This document shows, piece after piece, positions 35,701-47,086 of a DNA stretch of 64,000 bases. This DNA is from Basidiobolus meristosporus CBS 931.73 (Eukaryota; Basidiobolomycota; Basidiobolomycetes; Basidiobolales; Basidiobolaceae): contig MCFE01000101.1 in NCBI GenBank assembly GCA_002104905.1, positions 1-64,000 of the forward strand, in the 5' to 3' direction. Each line of letters starts with the position of its first letter. Position 1 is the stretch's first letter. The notes under the pieces were generated by a model. It worked only from the letters and a program-made list of their open reading frames with translations, did no database searches and was not told the origin of the DNA. The position numbers were made by a program, and so were the translations under genes.

Positions 35701-37184
35701 GAATCCCTCCTCTGCCGACGTGACTCGGGCCTTCGTCACGAACACCATCGGGAAGTTTGCGCGTGTGCGACGAGCCGTTCACGAGAACTTGAAGCACAAG
35801 AAGAACGATGACACGGACTCTGAGGATGCCGAGTGCGCTGGGTGTGACTATTGTCGCGAATACAATCAGCACCCAGGCCTTGAGCAGGCTTCGCCCCAGC
35901 TTGCATCCAACGTCAAGGAGATCTCGGAGAATGCTTTGTGTTTCCAACAGCTCGACCCGGTCAAGCAGGGTCGCAGCCGACTCCAGCCATCCAGCGGTGG
36001 CGTTGGATCCATGGAAAGCCTTGGGGAGCAACGGAGAAGTGTCGATGTGCAGCCAGCCATCCCGGCAGGGTTCTGCCCTACTCCTGGTTCGCATACCCCT
36101 CACCAAAATCCTCTGCTCAGCACCGCCTTACCCACGGCAAAGAACTTTGTATCACGGACCGTTCCTCGTGTGCTGCCCAAGAAACTCCCTCGCTCCTTCA
36201 TCCTCAAGTATCGGTCGGAAATCTTGGCCCAGAACTTCACACTGATTGAGCGAGACATCCTCAACGGTGTTGTCTGGGAAGAGTTGATCAAGTGGAGCAA
36301 AAACGCCGGCCAAGAGAAATCCATCCGAGGGATCCAGAACCTGATTGAGAGGTTTAATCAGGTGAGAGCAGTCCGTTCCCGTTCCCGTTCTCGTTCCCGT
36401 TCTCGTTCCCGGAGCCAGCGACCATGGACTAACCGTATCCCTTCATTTTTTAGACCTGCCAGTGGGTAGTGTCCGAGATCGTTTCCACCAGAGATATTTC
36501 GATGCGCGCGAAAGTGATCGAGAAATTCATCCGAATCGCCCTGGTACGGTTCCGTGACATTCCTTGTTGTTCTCCACCCTTCAGCTCACCCTTCGGATTC
36601 CCTAGAAATGCTATCAGCATCGAAACTTTGCCACCGTCACCCAGCTTACCCTGGGCCTGCAGAATCCCGTGGTAGACCGGCTACACAAGACATGGTCCCG
36701 GGTGGGATTGTACGAACTTCGCCTCCTGGCTGATCTTGAACGCTTCACCCAGCCCTTCAAGAACTGGAAGCACATCCGGGAAGCCATGCATGTCATCAGC
36801 GAGGACTGGGGAGGGGATGGTGGCGAGGAGTCGGCTTTCCCGTCGGAAACCTCCCCGAACTCCATTGGCGGGTGCATCCCATTCCTGGGCCTGTTTCTAT
36901 CCGACCTGGTGTACAACTCGGAGCTCCCGTCCACCGTGGAGCCTGAGTCCCTCAGCAGCCGATCCCAATCCCAATCCAACGACACGTCCCGGGAGAAGAT
37001 CCGACTCATCAACTTCCACAAGTTCCGTACCTGCGCCAAGATCATCAAGAGGGTGTTGGCTTTCCAGGCGCTTGCCCAGAGATACCCGTTCCAGTACGAC
37101 CCCATCGTCTATTCGAAATGCCTGAACCTCCATTGTCTGGATAATGTCTCGGTACGCATACTGAGCACGGAGTGCGAACCCTAG
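32749..37184 (+). CDS. Ras-family guanine nucleotide exchange factor
   Basis: Five exons, 32749-33314, 33395-33727, 33793-36361, 36454-36543 and 36606-37184, give 1378 aa. Cdc25-type RasGEFs load GTP on Ras-like GTPases. A RasGEF_N module starts near residue 420 (FATLEKLIENLTVDIDYS, then DFFLTYRSFTSPLKLCHLMI). The CDC25 catalytic domain occupies about 1098-1378: AQNFTLIERDILNGVVWEEL, VVSEIVSTRDISMRAKVIEK, CYQHRNFATVTQLTLGLQN, IPFLGLFLSDLVY and INFHKFRTCAKIIKRVL. The first 400 residues and the 540-1090 stretch are Ser/Pro-rich and probably disordered, with a CAGCDYC cluster. No SH3 or PH domain is obvious, so it resembles the long Lte1-type layout more than Cdc25/Sos; orthology is not settled. 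The intron at 36362-36453 carries a repeat that would encode Arg-Ser dipeptides if retained. Confidence 0.88.
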
Positions 37185-37457
37185 TCCCAATTCCCCTTCC
37201 CGTATAGATAGAATAACCTGTAGATTCCCCTTTCGTATGTAGAGCGCTGACCCCCCCCTCGTGTATTATGTAGTATATCAAATATATGTGTCGTCCCATC
37301 CCAGTTTCATTTCATCTGAGGTGACCCGGCCTAGAGTGACCAAACCCAATACGCACCATGATTCAATGTTTGGCTTCCGATTCCAGGAGCGGCGGGGAGA
37401 CAAAGGGCCCGCAATCCATAAATAATCCTCAGCGCGATCAACCCCCTCATAGACCAC

Positions 37458-38033
37458 ATGCCTTCCTTGCAGCTCCTCCTTCTCTGCCTTCTCGTCGTGG
37501 GCTCAGCGTCCGCTCAGAAAACGAACTCCACCCTGCCGAACACCAGGGAGTGCCAGACCTGTATGCAAAACCTCCCGCCCGGGTGTGTACAGTCCATCAC
37601 CACCGGGACACCGGAATCCGGGTCGAAATGCGTCTGCAGCAACGGGTACGTGAACAATTTCTCCAGCTGCGGTGTTTGCTCCCAGCAGTATGCCGGGGTG
37701 TCCAAGACCGTGATCCCCACGGACGCCGACAAGCAACGACTCATCAAGAATTGTGCCAGTGATGGGGCCTCCATCGCGAATGCCACCGGTTCCGCCACTC
37801 TGTCGAACAGTACCTCCACCTCCACCTCCACTACCGCCATCTCCTCTACTCTCTCGGCCACCACTGCTCCAGCCGCTCGAAGTCCCTCTGTCGGGAGATC
37901 TCCATCCGCATCCGGAGCTACATCTGTGCCCACCACCACTCTCGCCTCCGATGGCTCATCCTTGACAGTGCTGTTGGGCTATTTGTGGGTAGGCCCTCTT
38001 GTCTGGACCATACTGGCGCAGAGTTTTGAATAG
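37458..38033 (+). CDS. Secreted Ser/Thr-rich Cys protein, possible GPI anchor
   Basis: Intronless, 191 aa. A signal peptide (MPSLQLLLLCLLVVGSASA) is followed by a Cys-rich domain (about 30-95) with spaced Cys in CQTCMQNLPPGC, CVCSNGYVNNFSSCGVC and a later NCAS. A Ser/Thr/Ala-rich linker (about 100-165), likely O-glycosylated, leads to a C-terminal hydrophobic stretch (LTVLLGYLWVGPLVWTILA). This layout fits a small GPI-anchored wall or surface protein; omega-site prediction was not run. A weak TATA-like CATAAATAA lies about 35-40 bp upstream. It is the last host gene I can support before the transposon nest. Confidence 0.65.
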   Translation: MPSLQLLLLCLLVVGSASAQKTNSTLPNTRECQTCMQNLPPGCVQSITTGTPESGSKCVCSNGYVNNFSSCGVCSQQYAGVSKTVIPTDADKQRLIKNCASDGASIANATGSATLSNSTSTSTSTTAISSTLSATTAPAARSPSVGRSPSASGATSVPTTTLASDGSSLTVLLGYLWVGPLVWTILAQSFE

Positions 38034-38946
38034 GATAGAATAGAGAGACCCCTCCCTCGACCATGTCTCGTCGAGCTGGTATCCAAAATAAATCGCTGAC
38101 TACCAAATATGCCTCTACCAGATGGCCTTTTCATTAGGATCTGGCGAGATGATCCCAGGTGTAGGCAATAAGACAGTCAGGGGGAAGTGCAGTGATACAG
38201 CTTTCCAGAAATGTCTCCCCCCCCTCGAAATCAACGAGATTCCATCTCTTGTTTCACCCACCACCCTCAATCCACCACAGTAAGGGGCAGTGTTGGAGGA
38301 CAGTATAGTAAGGAATACCTACACTCTTGGTCAATGTTGTGTTCACTAAGCAATCTGTCCGCTATATGCTGCTGGATGAAAATTGCTTGATATCTGGCAT
38401 CTTTCCACCAGAAAAGCTGCCAAAAGCCGCAGTCGATTTTGCCGCTACACCTAAAGATCAACATTGATCCGTCAGTTTAGATCCCAGTCTATGAACCTGG
38501 TTGTTTCCGGATTGAATCCTCTGCTGGGCTTTACCACAAGCTCTATGAAAGATTTCAGGAATGGAACTCATCTGATAACCTGCCGGTATCCTACTGGTAT
38601 TCTGATGGTGTTTTGCAGGCATTCAACTGGTGTTTTTCCTTCATAGTTTTAGTTACAATATCTGAATGAAGTAGTATGTAGCTGATAACCAGATTTGGTA
38701 CAGATCCTAGTTGGCCTATTCCCCCTTCCAGAAAATATATCTACTTGTCTGCCAAACAGCTAATTCTTGAGATATTGCAAGCTCCAAGCTCAGAGTATAC
38801 TTGGAATTTGGCTGATATTAGGACAGTATTCTGCTGGCCTTTGCTTAATCTGTCTACTTGGAGAAAATTTACATTCATGCTTTGGGCCCTCCTAAGCATG
38901 TTCTGTATCCTACTTGAGTACAGATAAATCTTTCACACCAACTTAT
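38034..38946. other. Transition from gene island to transposon nest
   Basis: No gene. Base composition shifts from about 38.28 kb to AT-rich, CpG-poor sequence like the retroelements to the right. I could not assign it to a specific element. Confidence 0.45.
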
Positions 38947-39278
38947 TGTTGTAAAAATTTGGAATTCCACCTAAATATTCACCTAACTTAGTCACTTAGA
39001 TCATTACCCTCAAATCCTAGAGAATACTGGCCAAATTCCTTGTTGGGATTTACTTAGAATATTTACTCAGAACATGAAAATTAGATAAGTTGTCCAAACA
39101 GCCCCAAACTTTGCACGCATGTTCTTGGGACCTTCCTTAACCTATTCTACATGTTTGTAATGCCAAGACCAGGTAAAAGTATAAATACTACTTTTACATT
39201 CATTAAATCATTTAGTGAAAACCATGTAATCTACTTGTTCTCCCAATCACTTCCAATATCTCCAAAACTCTTACAACA
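38947..39278 (+). repeat. Solo copia LTR with target duplication
   Basis: A 332-bp LTR that starts TGTTGTAAAAATTTGGAATT and ends CTTACAACA, related along its length to the LTRs of the adjacent full element but with a short internal deletion near 39056-39090. It is flanked by the direct repeat CTTAT (38942-38946 and 39279-39283), the 5-bp duplication expected for copia insertion. No internal region follows, so it arose by LTR-LTR recombination. Confidence 0.9.
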
Positions 39279-39390
39279 CTTATCACTTACCAGAATCCAA
39301 ATAATCTGCCCACACTCCCAATACTCCTCAAATATGAAAGAGACTTACTACAAGTTATGATCATCCATGCCATTGCTTAGTGGAAGAACC

Positions 39391-39739
39391 TGTTGTAAAA
39401 ATTTGTATTTCCATCTAAATATTCACATAACTTAGTCACTTAGATCATTACCTTCAAATCCTAGAGAATACTGACCAAATTCCTTGTTGGGATTTACTTA
39501 GAATATTTTCACCAAAATACCAGGTACCCAGAACATGAAAATTCTCAAAGCTGTCCAAACAGCCCCAAACTTTGCACACATGTTCTTGGGACCTTCCTTA
39601 ACCTATTCTACATGTTTGTAATGCCAAGACCAGGTAAAAGTATAAATACTACTTTTACATTCAATAAATCATTAAGTGAAAACCACATAATCTACTTGTT
39701 CTCCCAATCACTTCCAATATCTCCAAGACTCTTACAACA
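39391..39739 (+). repeat. 5' LTR of copia copy 1
   Basis: Starts TGTTGTAAAA and ends TTACAACA. A TATA box (AGTATAAATACT, about 39640) and AATAAA (about 39663) mark the promoter and polyadenylation signals. Confidence 0.93.
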
Positions 39740-39752
39740 GGTTATGAGCCCC
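39740..39752 (+). other. Primer-binding site, half-tRNA-iMet type
   Basis: GGTTATGAGCCCC begins directly after the 5' LTR. It is complementary to the anticodon stem-loop of eukaryotic initiator tRNA-Met, not to a tRNA 3' end. Drosophila copia and yeast Ty5 prime in this way from a cleaved tRNA half. The Gag ATG (39744) overlaps the site. The same sequence follows the LTR in copies 2 and 3. Confidence 0.75.
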
Positions 39753-42700
39753 AAGCTGTCACTCTCTGCAATGTCTACTACTTCTATTACTGGACTTTTT
39801 CCCTCTGTGGAAAAGTTGGATGGATCTAACTACCAAGTGTGGAAGGTGAAGATGAAGATGCTGCTATAAGAAAGAGGCCTTTGGGATATTGTCATGGGAG
39901 AAGAATGCCCTCCCAAAAACGTGGGAGAGGAAGCCTTAAAGTACCAGAAGAAAGAACAAAGTGCCTTTAACTGTATTTGCCTTAATGTCAAGGACAAATT
40001 GCTAATTCAATGCTCAAGAGCAAAAAAAGCAAAGAATGCCTGGAAGGCATTAGAAGACACGTACCAGTCATGTTCAGCTGCCAAGAAGATGTATCTGAGA
40101 CAAAAGTTCTTTACTACAAAGATGCTGCCAGGAGAAGATATGAAAAATCTAATTAACAGAATTACCCTGCTGGTAGATGAGATGGAATCTGTGGGCGTAC
40201 CAACTACTGATGCGGATGTGATAGTTATCATCCTGAATAGCCTGACAGACAAGTTTCAGGGCCTTGTATCAGCCAAAGAGTCCAGAACTGAAGATTTGAC
40301 CTTAAATTATGTATATGGAAGGCTCCTGGATGAAAAATTAAGAAAATCAAGCGCCAATAAGAAGGAAGACGAAAATGCTTTAATAAGCAATGATAACCAA
40401 CAAAGGAGGTACCCAAGACCCTACAAAGGCAACAGCAACCTATTTTGCAACTACTGCAAAAGGAAAGGACACACATCAGACCGGTGTCTCAAAAAGAGAG
40501 ATTATCAGCAAAAGAAGCCTGAATATAGAAATGCTGCAACAACTGAAGATAGACTATTCATATCTGCACTTGATATGACCACAAACAAGGATTCTCAGAC
40601 GTGGTATATTGACTTTGGAGCTTCTCAACACTTTACACACCAAAAAGAACTTTTTACCCAATATCAAGAAATTCCAATTAAGAAGGTTTTCATGGGTGAC
40701 AATAGAACACTTGATGCAGTGGGAGAAGGAACTATCCAAGTAAACCTTAGAGGCAGTGAAGGAAGCCATACACTGACCTTTAAAGAAGTACTCTATGTAC
40801 CAGAAATAGCCAAGAACCTACTCTCTGTAAGCAAGGCCACAGCAGAAGGACTCAGCTTCAGTTTTGACAATTCTGGATGCAGGATCACTGATCAAAATGG
40901 TGCCCATATTGCTTTGGGCATCAGAGATCAGAATCTATACAAGTTGACTTATATTCCATCATATTTGGAAGCTAATATAAGTCACTTAAATGAAGAAACA
41001 CCAATGCTTTGGCACAGGAGATTTGGACACATCAATTTTGATTATTTGCGTAAAATGATCAAAGATCAGCTAATTTCTGGAGTGAAAATTGATCCCCCAG
41101 CTAATTTGGAGCACTGTGAAGCCTGCATATATGGGAAACAAGCCAGACAACCATTCAAGAGCTCTGGGTCAATCAAAATTAAGAAAAAATTAGATCTAAT
41201 TCACTCAGATCTGTGTGGACCTATGCAAAATTTATCCTTAGGTGGGATGAAGTACTTAATCACTTTTATTGATGATTATACAAGATACACATGGGTCTAC
41301 TTCATGGAGAGAAAGGAAGAAGCTCTGTCTAAGCTCAGGGAGTTTAAAGCCATGGTGGAGAGAGAAACTGGTGAAAAAATCAAGAAAATACGCTCTGACA
41401 ATGGTGGAGAATATACCTCAAAACTCTTCATCCACTTCTGCAAAATTCATGGGATAAAGCAAGAGACTACTGTACCATACTCCCCACAGCAAAATGGAGT
41501 AGCAGAACAAGCTAACAGATCAATAATTGATATGGCAAGATCTATGATCCATGATCAAAAATTATCCTATGATTTTTGGACAGAATAAGTTGCCACTGCT
41601 GTATACCTTAAAAATAGGAGTTATAACAGAATACTTTGTGATTCTACTCCATTTGAAGCATGGTATGGATACAGACCAAGTGCAGAACATCTAAGAATAT
41701 TTGGGTGTACAGCATATGCCAAAAAACTGGCCAGAAATCAGTCAAAATCTGAGCCAAAAAGTGCAAAATGTATATTTTTGGGCTACTGCAATGAGAGTAA
41801 GGCATACAGACTCTACAATACCAAAGCAAAGAAGCTTATCAAGTCCAGGAATGTGTTGTTTGATGAAAATGCAAAATTTTCACAAAAAATGACATCAGAT
41901 GATGACAAAAATTTGATCTCAAGTCCACCAATTGTCAGGATTGAATCAGAGCAAAACAATGAGCATTTTTTTACTCCAGAGGACTCTACAACCGTGGTTC
42001 AGCCAGAATCAGTGCCCAGGAATATCCCAGAAGTGATCATTCCAGTATCAAATGCCCGGAGATCAAATTGAACAAGAAATAGCCCATATTACTATACCAA
42101 TGGGGGTACAAACTTAGCCTACACCTATTCAGTCCATATTGATGAACTCCAGACTGTAAAAGAGGCCCTAAATAGCCCTCAGACAAAGTATTGGAGGTCA
42201 GCAATGACTGAGGAATATCAGGCACTGATGGATAATCAAACTTGGGACTTAGTCAAATTACCAATCAACCAAAAATCAATTGGATGCAGATGGGTCTTCA
42301 AGACAAAATACAAGGCTGATGGTACAGTTGAAAGATACAAAGCAAGACTTGTAGCCAAAGGATACTCTCAAACAAAAGGACTTGACTATACTGAGACCTT
42401 TGCACTGGTAGCCAAGTTTAATTCCATTAGATTAATATTGGCTATTGCAGCCAAATATAGGTTTTTTATTCATCAAATGGATATAAAAGCTGCATTTTTG
42501 TATGGAGAACTTGATGAGGAAGTGTATATGGACCAGCCTGATGGGTTTGTTGACCAAGATAACCCCCATTTGGTCTGCAAGCTTAAAAAGTCACTATATG
42601 GTCTCAAACAATCACCAAGAGCCTGGAATTGCAAGATAGATTCTTATTTGGAATCCTTGAGTTTCAAAAGAAGTAATGCTGACTATAGTATATACTATAA

Positions 42701-43716
42701 GCCAGATAGAGCAAATCCAGTTCTATTAGCTCTATATGTGGATGATCTTATTATAGCCGCCAATAACCTAGAAACATTGGAAGAGACTAAATCCAGCCTA
42801 TCTAAGGAGTTCAAGATGTCTGATTTAGGAGAACTTGGTTACTACTTAGGGATTAAGTTCTCCATAGACAGAAGTACCCAGACTATTACCCTATGCCAAT
42901 CCAAGTATATTCATGATATACTAAAGAAGTACAAAATGGAAGACTGTAAACCGGCAGCTACCCCAAAGGAGACAAACCTTATCTTGGTCAAAACTCAACC
43001 AAATCAAGAGAGCTTGGTGCCATCTGAAAGCCCTGACTTTCCTTATCAATCTATGGTCGGCAGTCTGATGTATATCATGCTTGGAGCATGTCCAGATATC
43101 TCATATTCAGTGGGAGTTGTCAGCCAACATAATCAGAACTATGGATCTGATCATATTGCAGCAGTTAAGCGGATTTTTTAGATACCTAAAAGGAACTGCT
43201 GATATTTGCTTAAGATACACTTATAAGGACTCAGAACAAGATCTTGTGGGATACTCTGATGCAGATTGGGGACGAAATTTAGAAGACAGAAGATCCACCA
43301 CAGGATACACCTTTCTTTATTGTAAAGGAGCAATTTCATGGAATTCAAGAAAGCAACCAACCGTAGCACTTTCCACCACAGAGGCAGAGTATATGGCAGC
43401 CTGTGAAGCTACAAAAGAAGCAATGTGGTTAAGAAAGCTGTTTACAGATTTAGGCCTATGTCAAAAAACGCCTATTACTTTATTTCAAGATAATCAAGGA
43501 TGTATACAATTAGGTAGAAATCCAACTTTTCATGCTAGAACCAAGCACATAGATATTAGACATCATTTCATACGTGAAGCTATAGAGAATAACTTAGTTA
43601 GCTTAGTTTACTGTCCTACAGATGAAATGATTGCAGACATATTTACCAAACCATTAGCTAGAGACAAGTTTGAATATCTTAGGTCGAAATTAGGACTAGT
43701 CAGTATGACCATTTAG
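39744..43716 (+). pseudogene. copia gag-pol polyprotein, copy 1
   Basis: A single frame with breaks. Gag begins at 39744 (MSPKLSLSAMSTTSITG), with TAA at 39867-39869. A CCHC knuckle CNYCKRKGHTSDRC is intact. The protease motif reads WYIDFGAS, where DSGA is normal, so the active site looks lost. Integrase shows the HHCC region (HRRFGHINFDYL, CEACIYGK) and the DDE residues around IHSDLCG, IRSDNGGEY and PQQNGVAE. A TAA at 41586 and a TGA at 42069 interrupt it; the sister copy has sense codons at both. RT has ALYVDDLIIAA. RNase H (DADWGRNLEDRRSTTG) follows after a frameshift in a T6 run (43174-43179). Confidence 0.93.
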
Positions 43717-43727
43717 CTGAGTGGGAG

Positions 43728-44076
43728 TGTTGTAAAAATTTGTATTTCCATCTAAATATTCACATAACTTAGTCACTTAGATCATTGCCTTCAAATCCTA
43801 GAGAATACTGACCAAATTCCTTGTTGGGATTTACTTAGAATATTTTCACCAAAATACCAGGTACCCAGAACATGAAAATTCTCAAAGCTGTCCAAACAGC
43901 CCCAAACTTTGCACACATGTTCTTGGGACCTTCCTTGACCTATTCTACGTGTTTGTAATGCCAAGACCAGGTAAAAGTATAAATACTACTTTTACATTCA
44001 ATAAATCATTAAGTGAAAACCACATAATCTACTTGTTCTCCAAATCACTTCCAATATCTCCAAGACTCTTACAACA
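43728..44076 (+). repeat. 3' LTR of copia copy 1
   Basis: 349 bp, identical in length to the 5' LTR and differing by about four substitutions by eye. Confidence 0.93.
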
Positions 44077-44185
44077 GAACCTCCACCACTACTATTGGAG
44101 CCCTCCTCCTACTGAAAGTCTGGATAGAGTAGGTCACAATAATAAGAAGATGAGTCTCATTCAGCTTCAGAAGTTGTAGCATAAT

Positions 44186-44640
44186 TGCTATTCATGGATT
44201 ATAGATTTTGTCATAGCAATTTTGCATTGGTTTATACATTCCAACCCTTCAATTTGCTGTGAGGAGGATGGTGCAGTTGTATCTTCCTTAACTCCTTGGA
44301 TGTTGCAGAAGCACATGAAGGGCTCCAAGAAATATATTCCACCATTTGCAGAGCATATTCTCAGGATTTCTAAGTCAGCTTCTTTCTCCACCATGTCTTT
44401 TGAACCTTCTCAACTAGCATAGTGTTTGTTCCTTTTGCTCCATGAAGCAGACCCACATGCATCTTGTATAATTGCCAATAAATGTGGTCCAATAACCTTT
44501 TGTCACACAACACATCTTGTATAGGCCTCCAGCTATCTGAGTGAATGGGATCCAATTTCTCTTGGTTTTGATTAGCCCAGAGCTCTTGAACAGTTGTGTA
44601 GCTTGTTTCCCACATATATGCAGGCTTTGCAGTGCTCCAA
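44186..44640 (-). pseudogene. Old copia integrase relic
   Basis: Two minus-strand frames keep integrase pieces: KLDPIHSDSWRPIQD (first Asp region), then ICSANGGIYFLEPF (second Asp region; the Asp itself is Ala) and SSSQQIEGLECINQCKIAM (PQQNG...ER region). Frameshifts and substitutions show it is much older than the neighbouring copy and of a different subfamily. Confidence 0.7.
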
Positions 44641-46733
44641 ATCGGCTAGTGGTGCAATTCTTACTCTAGACCCAAATGAAAAATAATTGTAACAATCCTG
44701 TCAAAAGGCCATCAAATTATTTAAATCTCACAGCTAAGAGGTATTGATGTGTCAGGACACTGCCCAATAACTGTTGGGAAAAATGCACCCCAGATTTCAA
44801 AAAAAAAACCTCACAATTGTTCATCATATCAAACACTAAGTTGCTTTTGACTGGTTCTTGGCCATTTCACTCCCTCTCTGATCCCAGATGCTCAATCATT
44901 GCCTAAATTTGTGTGCATTGACTATTGCCTCACTGGCCAATGCATCCAATTGCCTTATAAGGCAGGAAAATTGCCAGTATTCTGACAGCCTCATTGCAAA
45001 ACTTTGCTGGCATTATAAAGGTATTACAGCTGCCTACAGCTAGTTCTGCATAATGCTACCTTACCTACCTACCAAGTGCTATTTTCTTTTTCTACCTCCC
45101 CTTATGTTGCTCATATATTCTGCGGTAGAATCACCCTTCCTTATTTGCTACCCCCTACCACCTTGGGTATTCCACCTATAGTTTGAATCAAACAAAATTA
45201 TGGCCTCATGCTTACTAAGCACTACACAAACACACATGTGCTGTAATTGACATACTTTTATCACCTTAACTTTACGGCTTTTCAGTGTGATACTTGCAAA
45301 GCTGCCATATACCTTGTATTGCCAGTAACATATACAACTTGCAAGCATATGCTTGGTTGCCATTGCTTTGCCATTAATACCTCCTGAGTATCTGCAAAGA
45401 ACTTCTGGGTATTTACCTAATATATTACTTCTCCCTGCTGGATTCTAGTCTCCCCTATAGGTGCACTCTGGCTCTTGTTTGAGTGAATTCCATACTGAAT
45501 GGTGTAGAAATTGGCTTGTGACCAAGAGAAACCCAGCATACTTTGGTAAAGTTGTCCTAACTAAAATTAGTTGCTTGTTGTGTCCAGCACAAAAGTTGAA
45601 CCCAATAAAGATAATTTGGTCCTGCAGGTGGATCTGATCCAGATTAGCTGTGAAGATCCTGCCATGAGTCTGTCATAATGCCAGTAGCTTGGAATCATTG
45701 ACCCTCCAGGAGATCTTATGACAATATCAAGACCACATTGCAGTATATTCACAGCAACATCTATTGACAGATATTCTAATTCAAATATTTTTTACTTCCC
45801 TGTTGCTCTACTGCCCATATTTTAGTTTGATCCCTGTTGTCATATCTGATCAGTATTCCCCCATAAGCTGGCTAACCATGATACTTGCTTATTTATAGCA
45901 TAGGTTGTCCCTCACTTTGTGTCAGATAACTAGGTGTAAGTGCTTCTCTATTAGGAAAGTACCCATGCCAGGACTGGTGACACATGATAAAACCATGTCA
46001 CCATCCCTACAATTCTCATTCCATTTATGGTATCCCTATGTTATACATGTTTCAGAATATCAATCCTTCATTGGTTGGATGTGCTGAGCCTCTTAGAACC
46101 TTTCAGCATTGACTTAGAGCATTTCTAGCTCATTCTGATGTCAATGAGATTTCAACTGATCTCCAAAACCTTCTGTACCACCATAGTTAGTAATCACTTC
46201 CACAAAAGTATTCAATGGAGTCAATCTCCCAACAATAAAACATCATCCCTTTTCTCAATATACCAACATGTTGATTAGTGTGATCCCTGCTACCTGATCC
46301 TACCTGAACTTCTAATCCCAGACCTTGGACACTCTCAGGAAACTGCACTGACAGCCAGCTGACTGTGGAGGCACTACCTGTGAGGAATACTCAGATTAGA
46401 CATCTTTTACTCTATTTGATTCTTTCAAAGTTTGCTCTTGTCCATGCAGAGATACTTTTCTGTCTTTGTTACTATTGACCACAACTGCATTCTTATCAAG
46501 TCCCTGCTGGTGGAGTTTTCAGCTATTGTGACTTTGAAAGCTTTAGTACATTGTCATCTCAAAGGATACTGAACCCAGCATATACCTTTGTTAAGAAGCC
46601 AACTAAGTTGGAGATTGTAGCTCAAAAGCTTCCCCTTGACATGCTTGTGGCTTTATTCCCCTTCAGAATAGAGTAGAGACAGAACCCAAATATTCCTAGA
46701 AAGCTTTTGCCATAGGTTACTGAACCCAGTGAG
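44641..46733. other. Degenerate transposon-like sequence, unassigned
   Basis: AT-rich and CpG-poor, with only short broken frames on both strands. Probably decayed retroelement sequence, perhaps the remainder of the minus-strand copia relic, but I recognise no domain. Confidence 0.4.
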
Positions 46734-47082
46734 TGTTGTAAAAATTTGTAATTCCACCTAAATATTCACCTAACTTAGTCACTTAGATCATTGCCCTCAA
46801 ATCCTAGAGAATACTGACCAAATTCCTTGTTGGGATATACTTAGAATATTTTCACCAAAATATCAGGTACCCAGAACATGAAAATTCTCAAAGTTGTCCA
46901 AACAGCCCCAAGCTTTGCACACATTTTCTTAGGACCTTCCTAAACCTATTCTACGTGTTTGTAGTGCCAAGACCAGGTAAAAGTATAAATACTACTTTTA
47001 CATTCAATAAATTATTAAGTGAAAACCACATAATCTACTTGTCCTCCCAATCACTTCCAATATCTTCAAGACTCTTACAACA
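46734..47082 (+). repeat. 5' LTR of copia copy 2
   Basis: 349 bp, TGTTGTAAAA to TTACAACA, aligned throughout with the copy 1 LTRs. Confidence 0.92.
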
Positions 47083-47086
47083 GGTT

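Larger units (their letters stand above)
39391..44076 (+). mobile_element. Full-length Ty1/copia element, copy 1 (defective)
   Basis: A 4686-bp element with two 349-bp LTRs and the flanking duplication GAACC (39386-39390 and 44077-44081), which shows it inserted as a unit. The order is 5' LTR, primer site, Gag, protease, integrase, reverse transcriptase, RNase H, polypurine run (TGAGTGGGAG, 43718-43727) and 3' LTR. Integrase before RT is the Ty1/copia arrangement. I count about four differences between the LTRs, so insertion is recent. The coding region has three nonsense codons and one frameshift, so the copy is not autonomous as sequenced. Confidence 0.95.

Noticed and set aside
37514-37939. 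Minus-strand frame over the Ser/Thr-rich secreted protein
   Set aside because: Antisense of a low-complexity Ser/Thr tract, which creates long open mirror frames.
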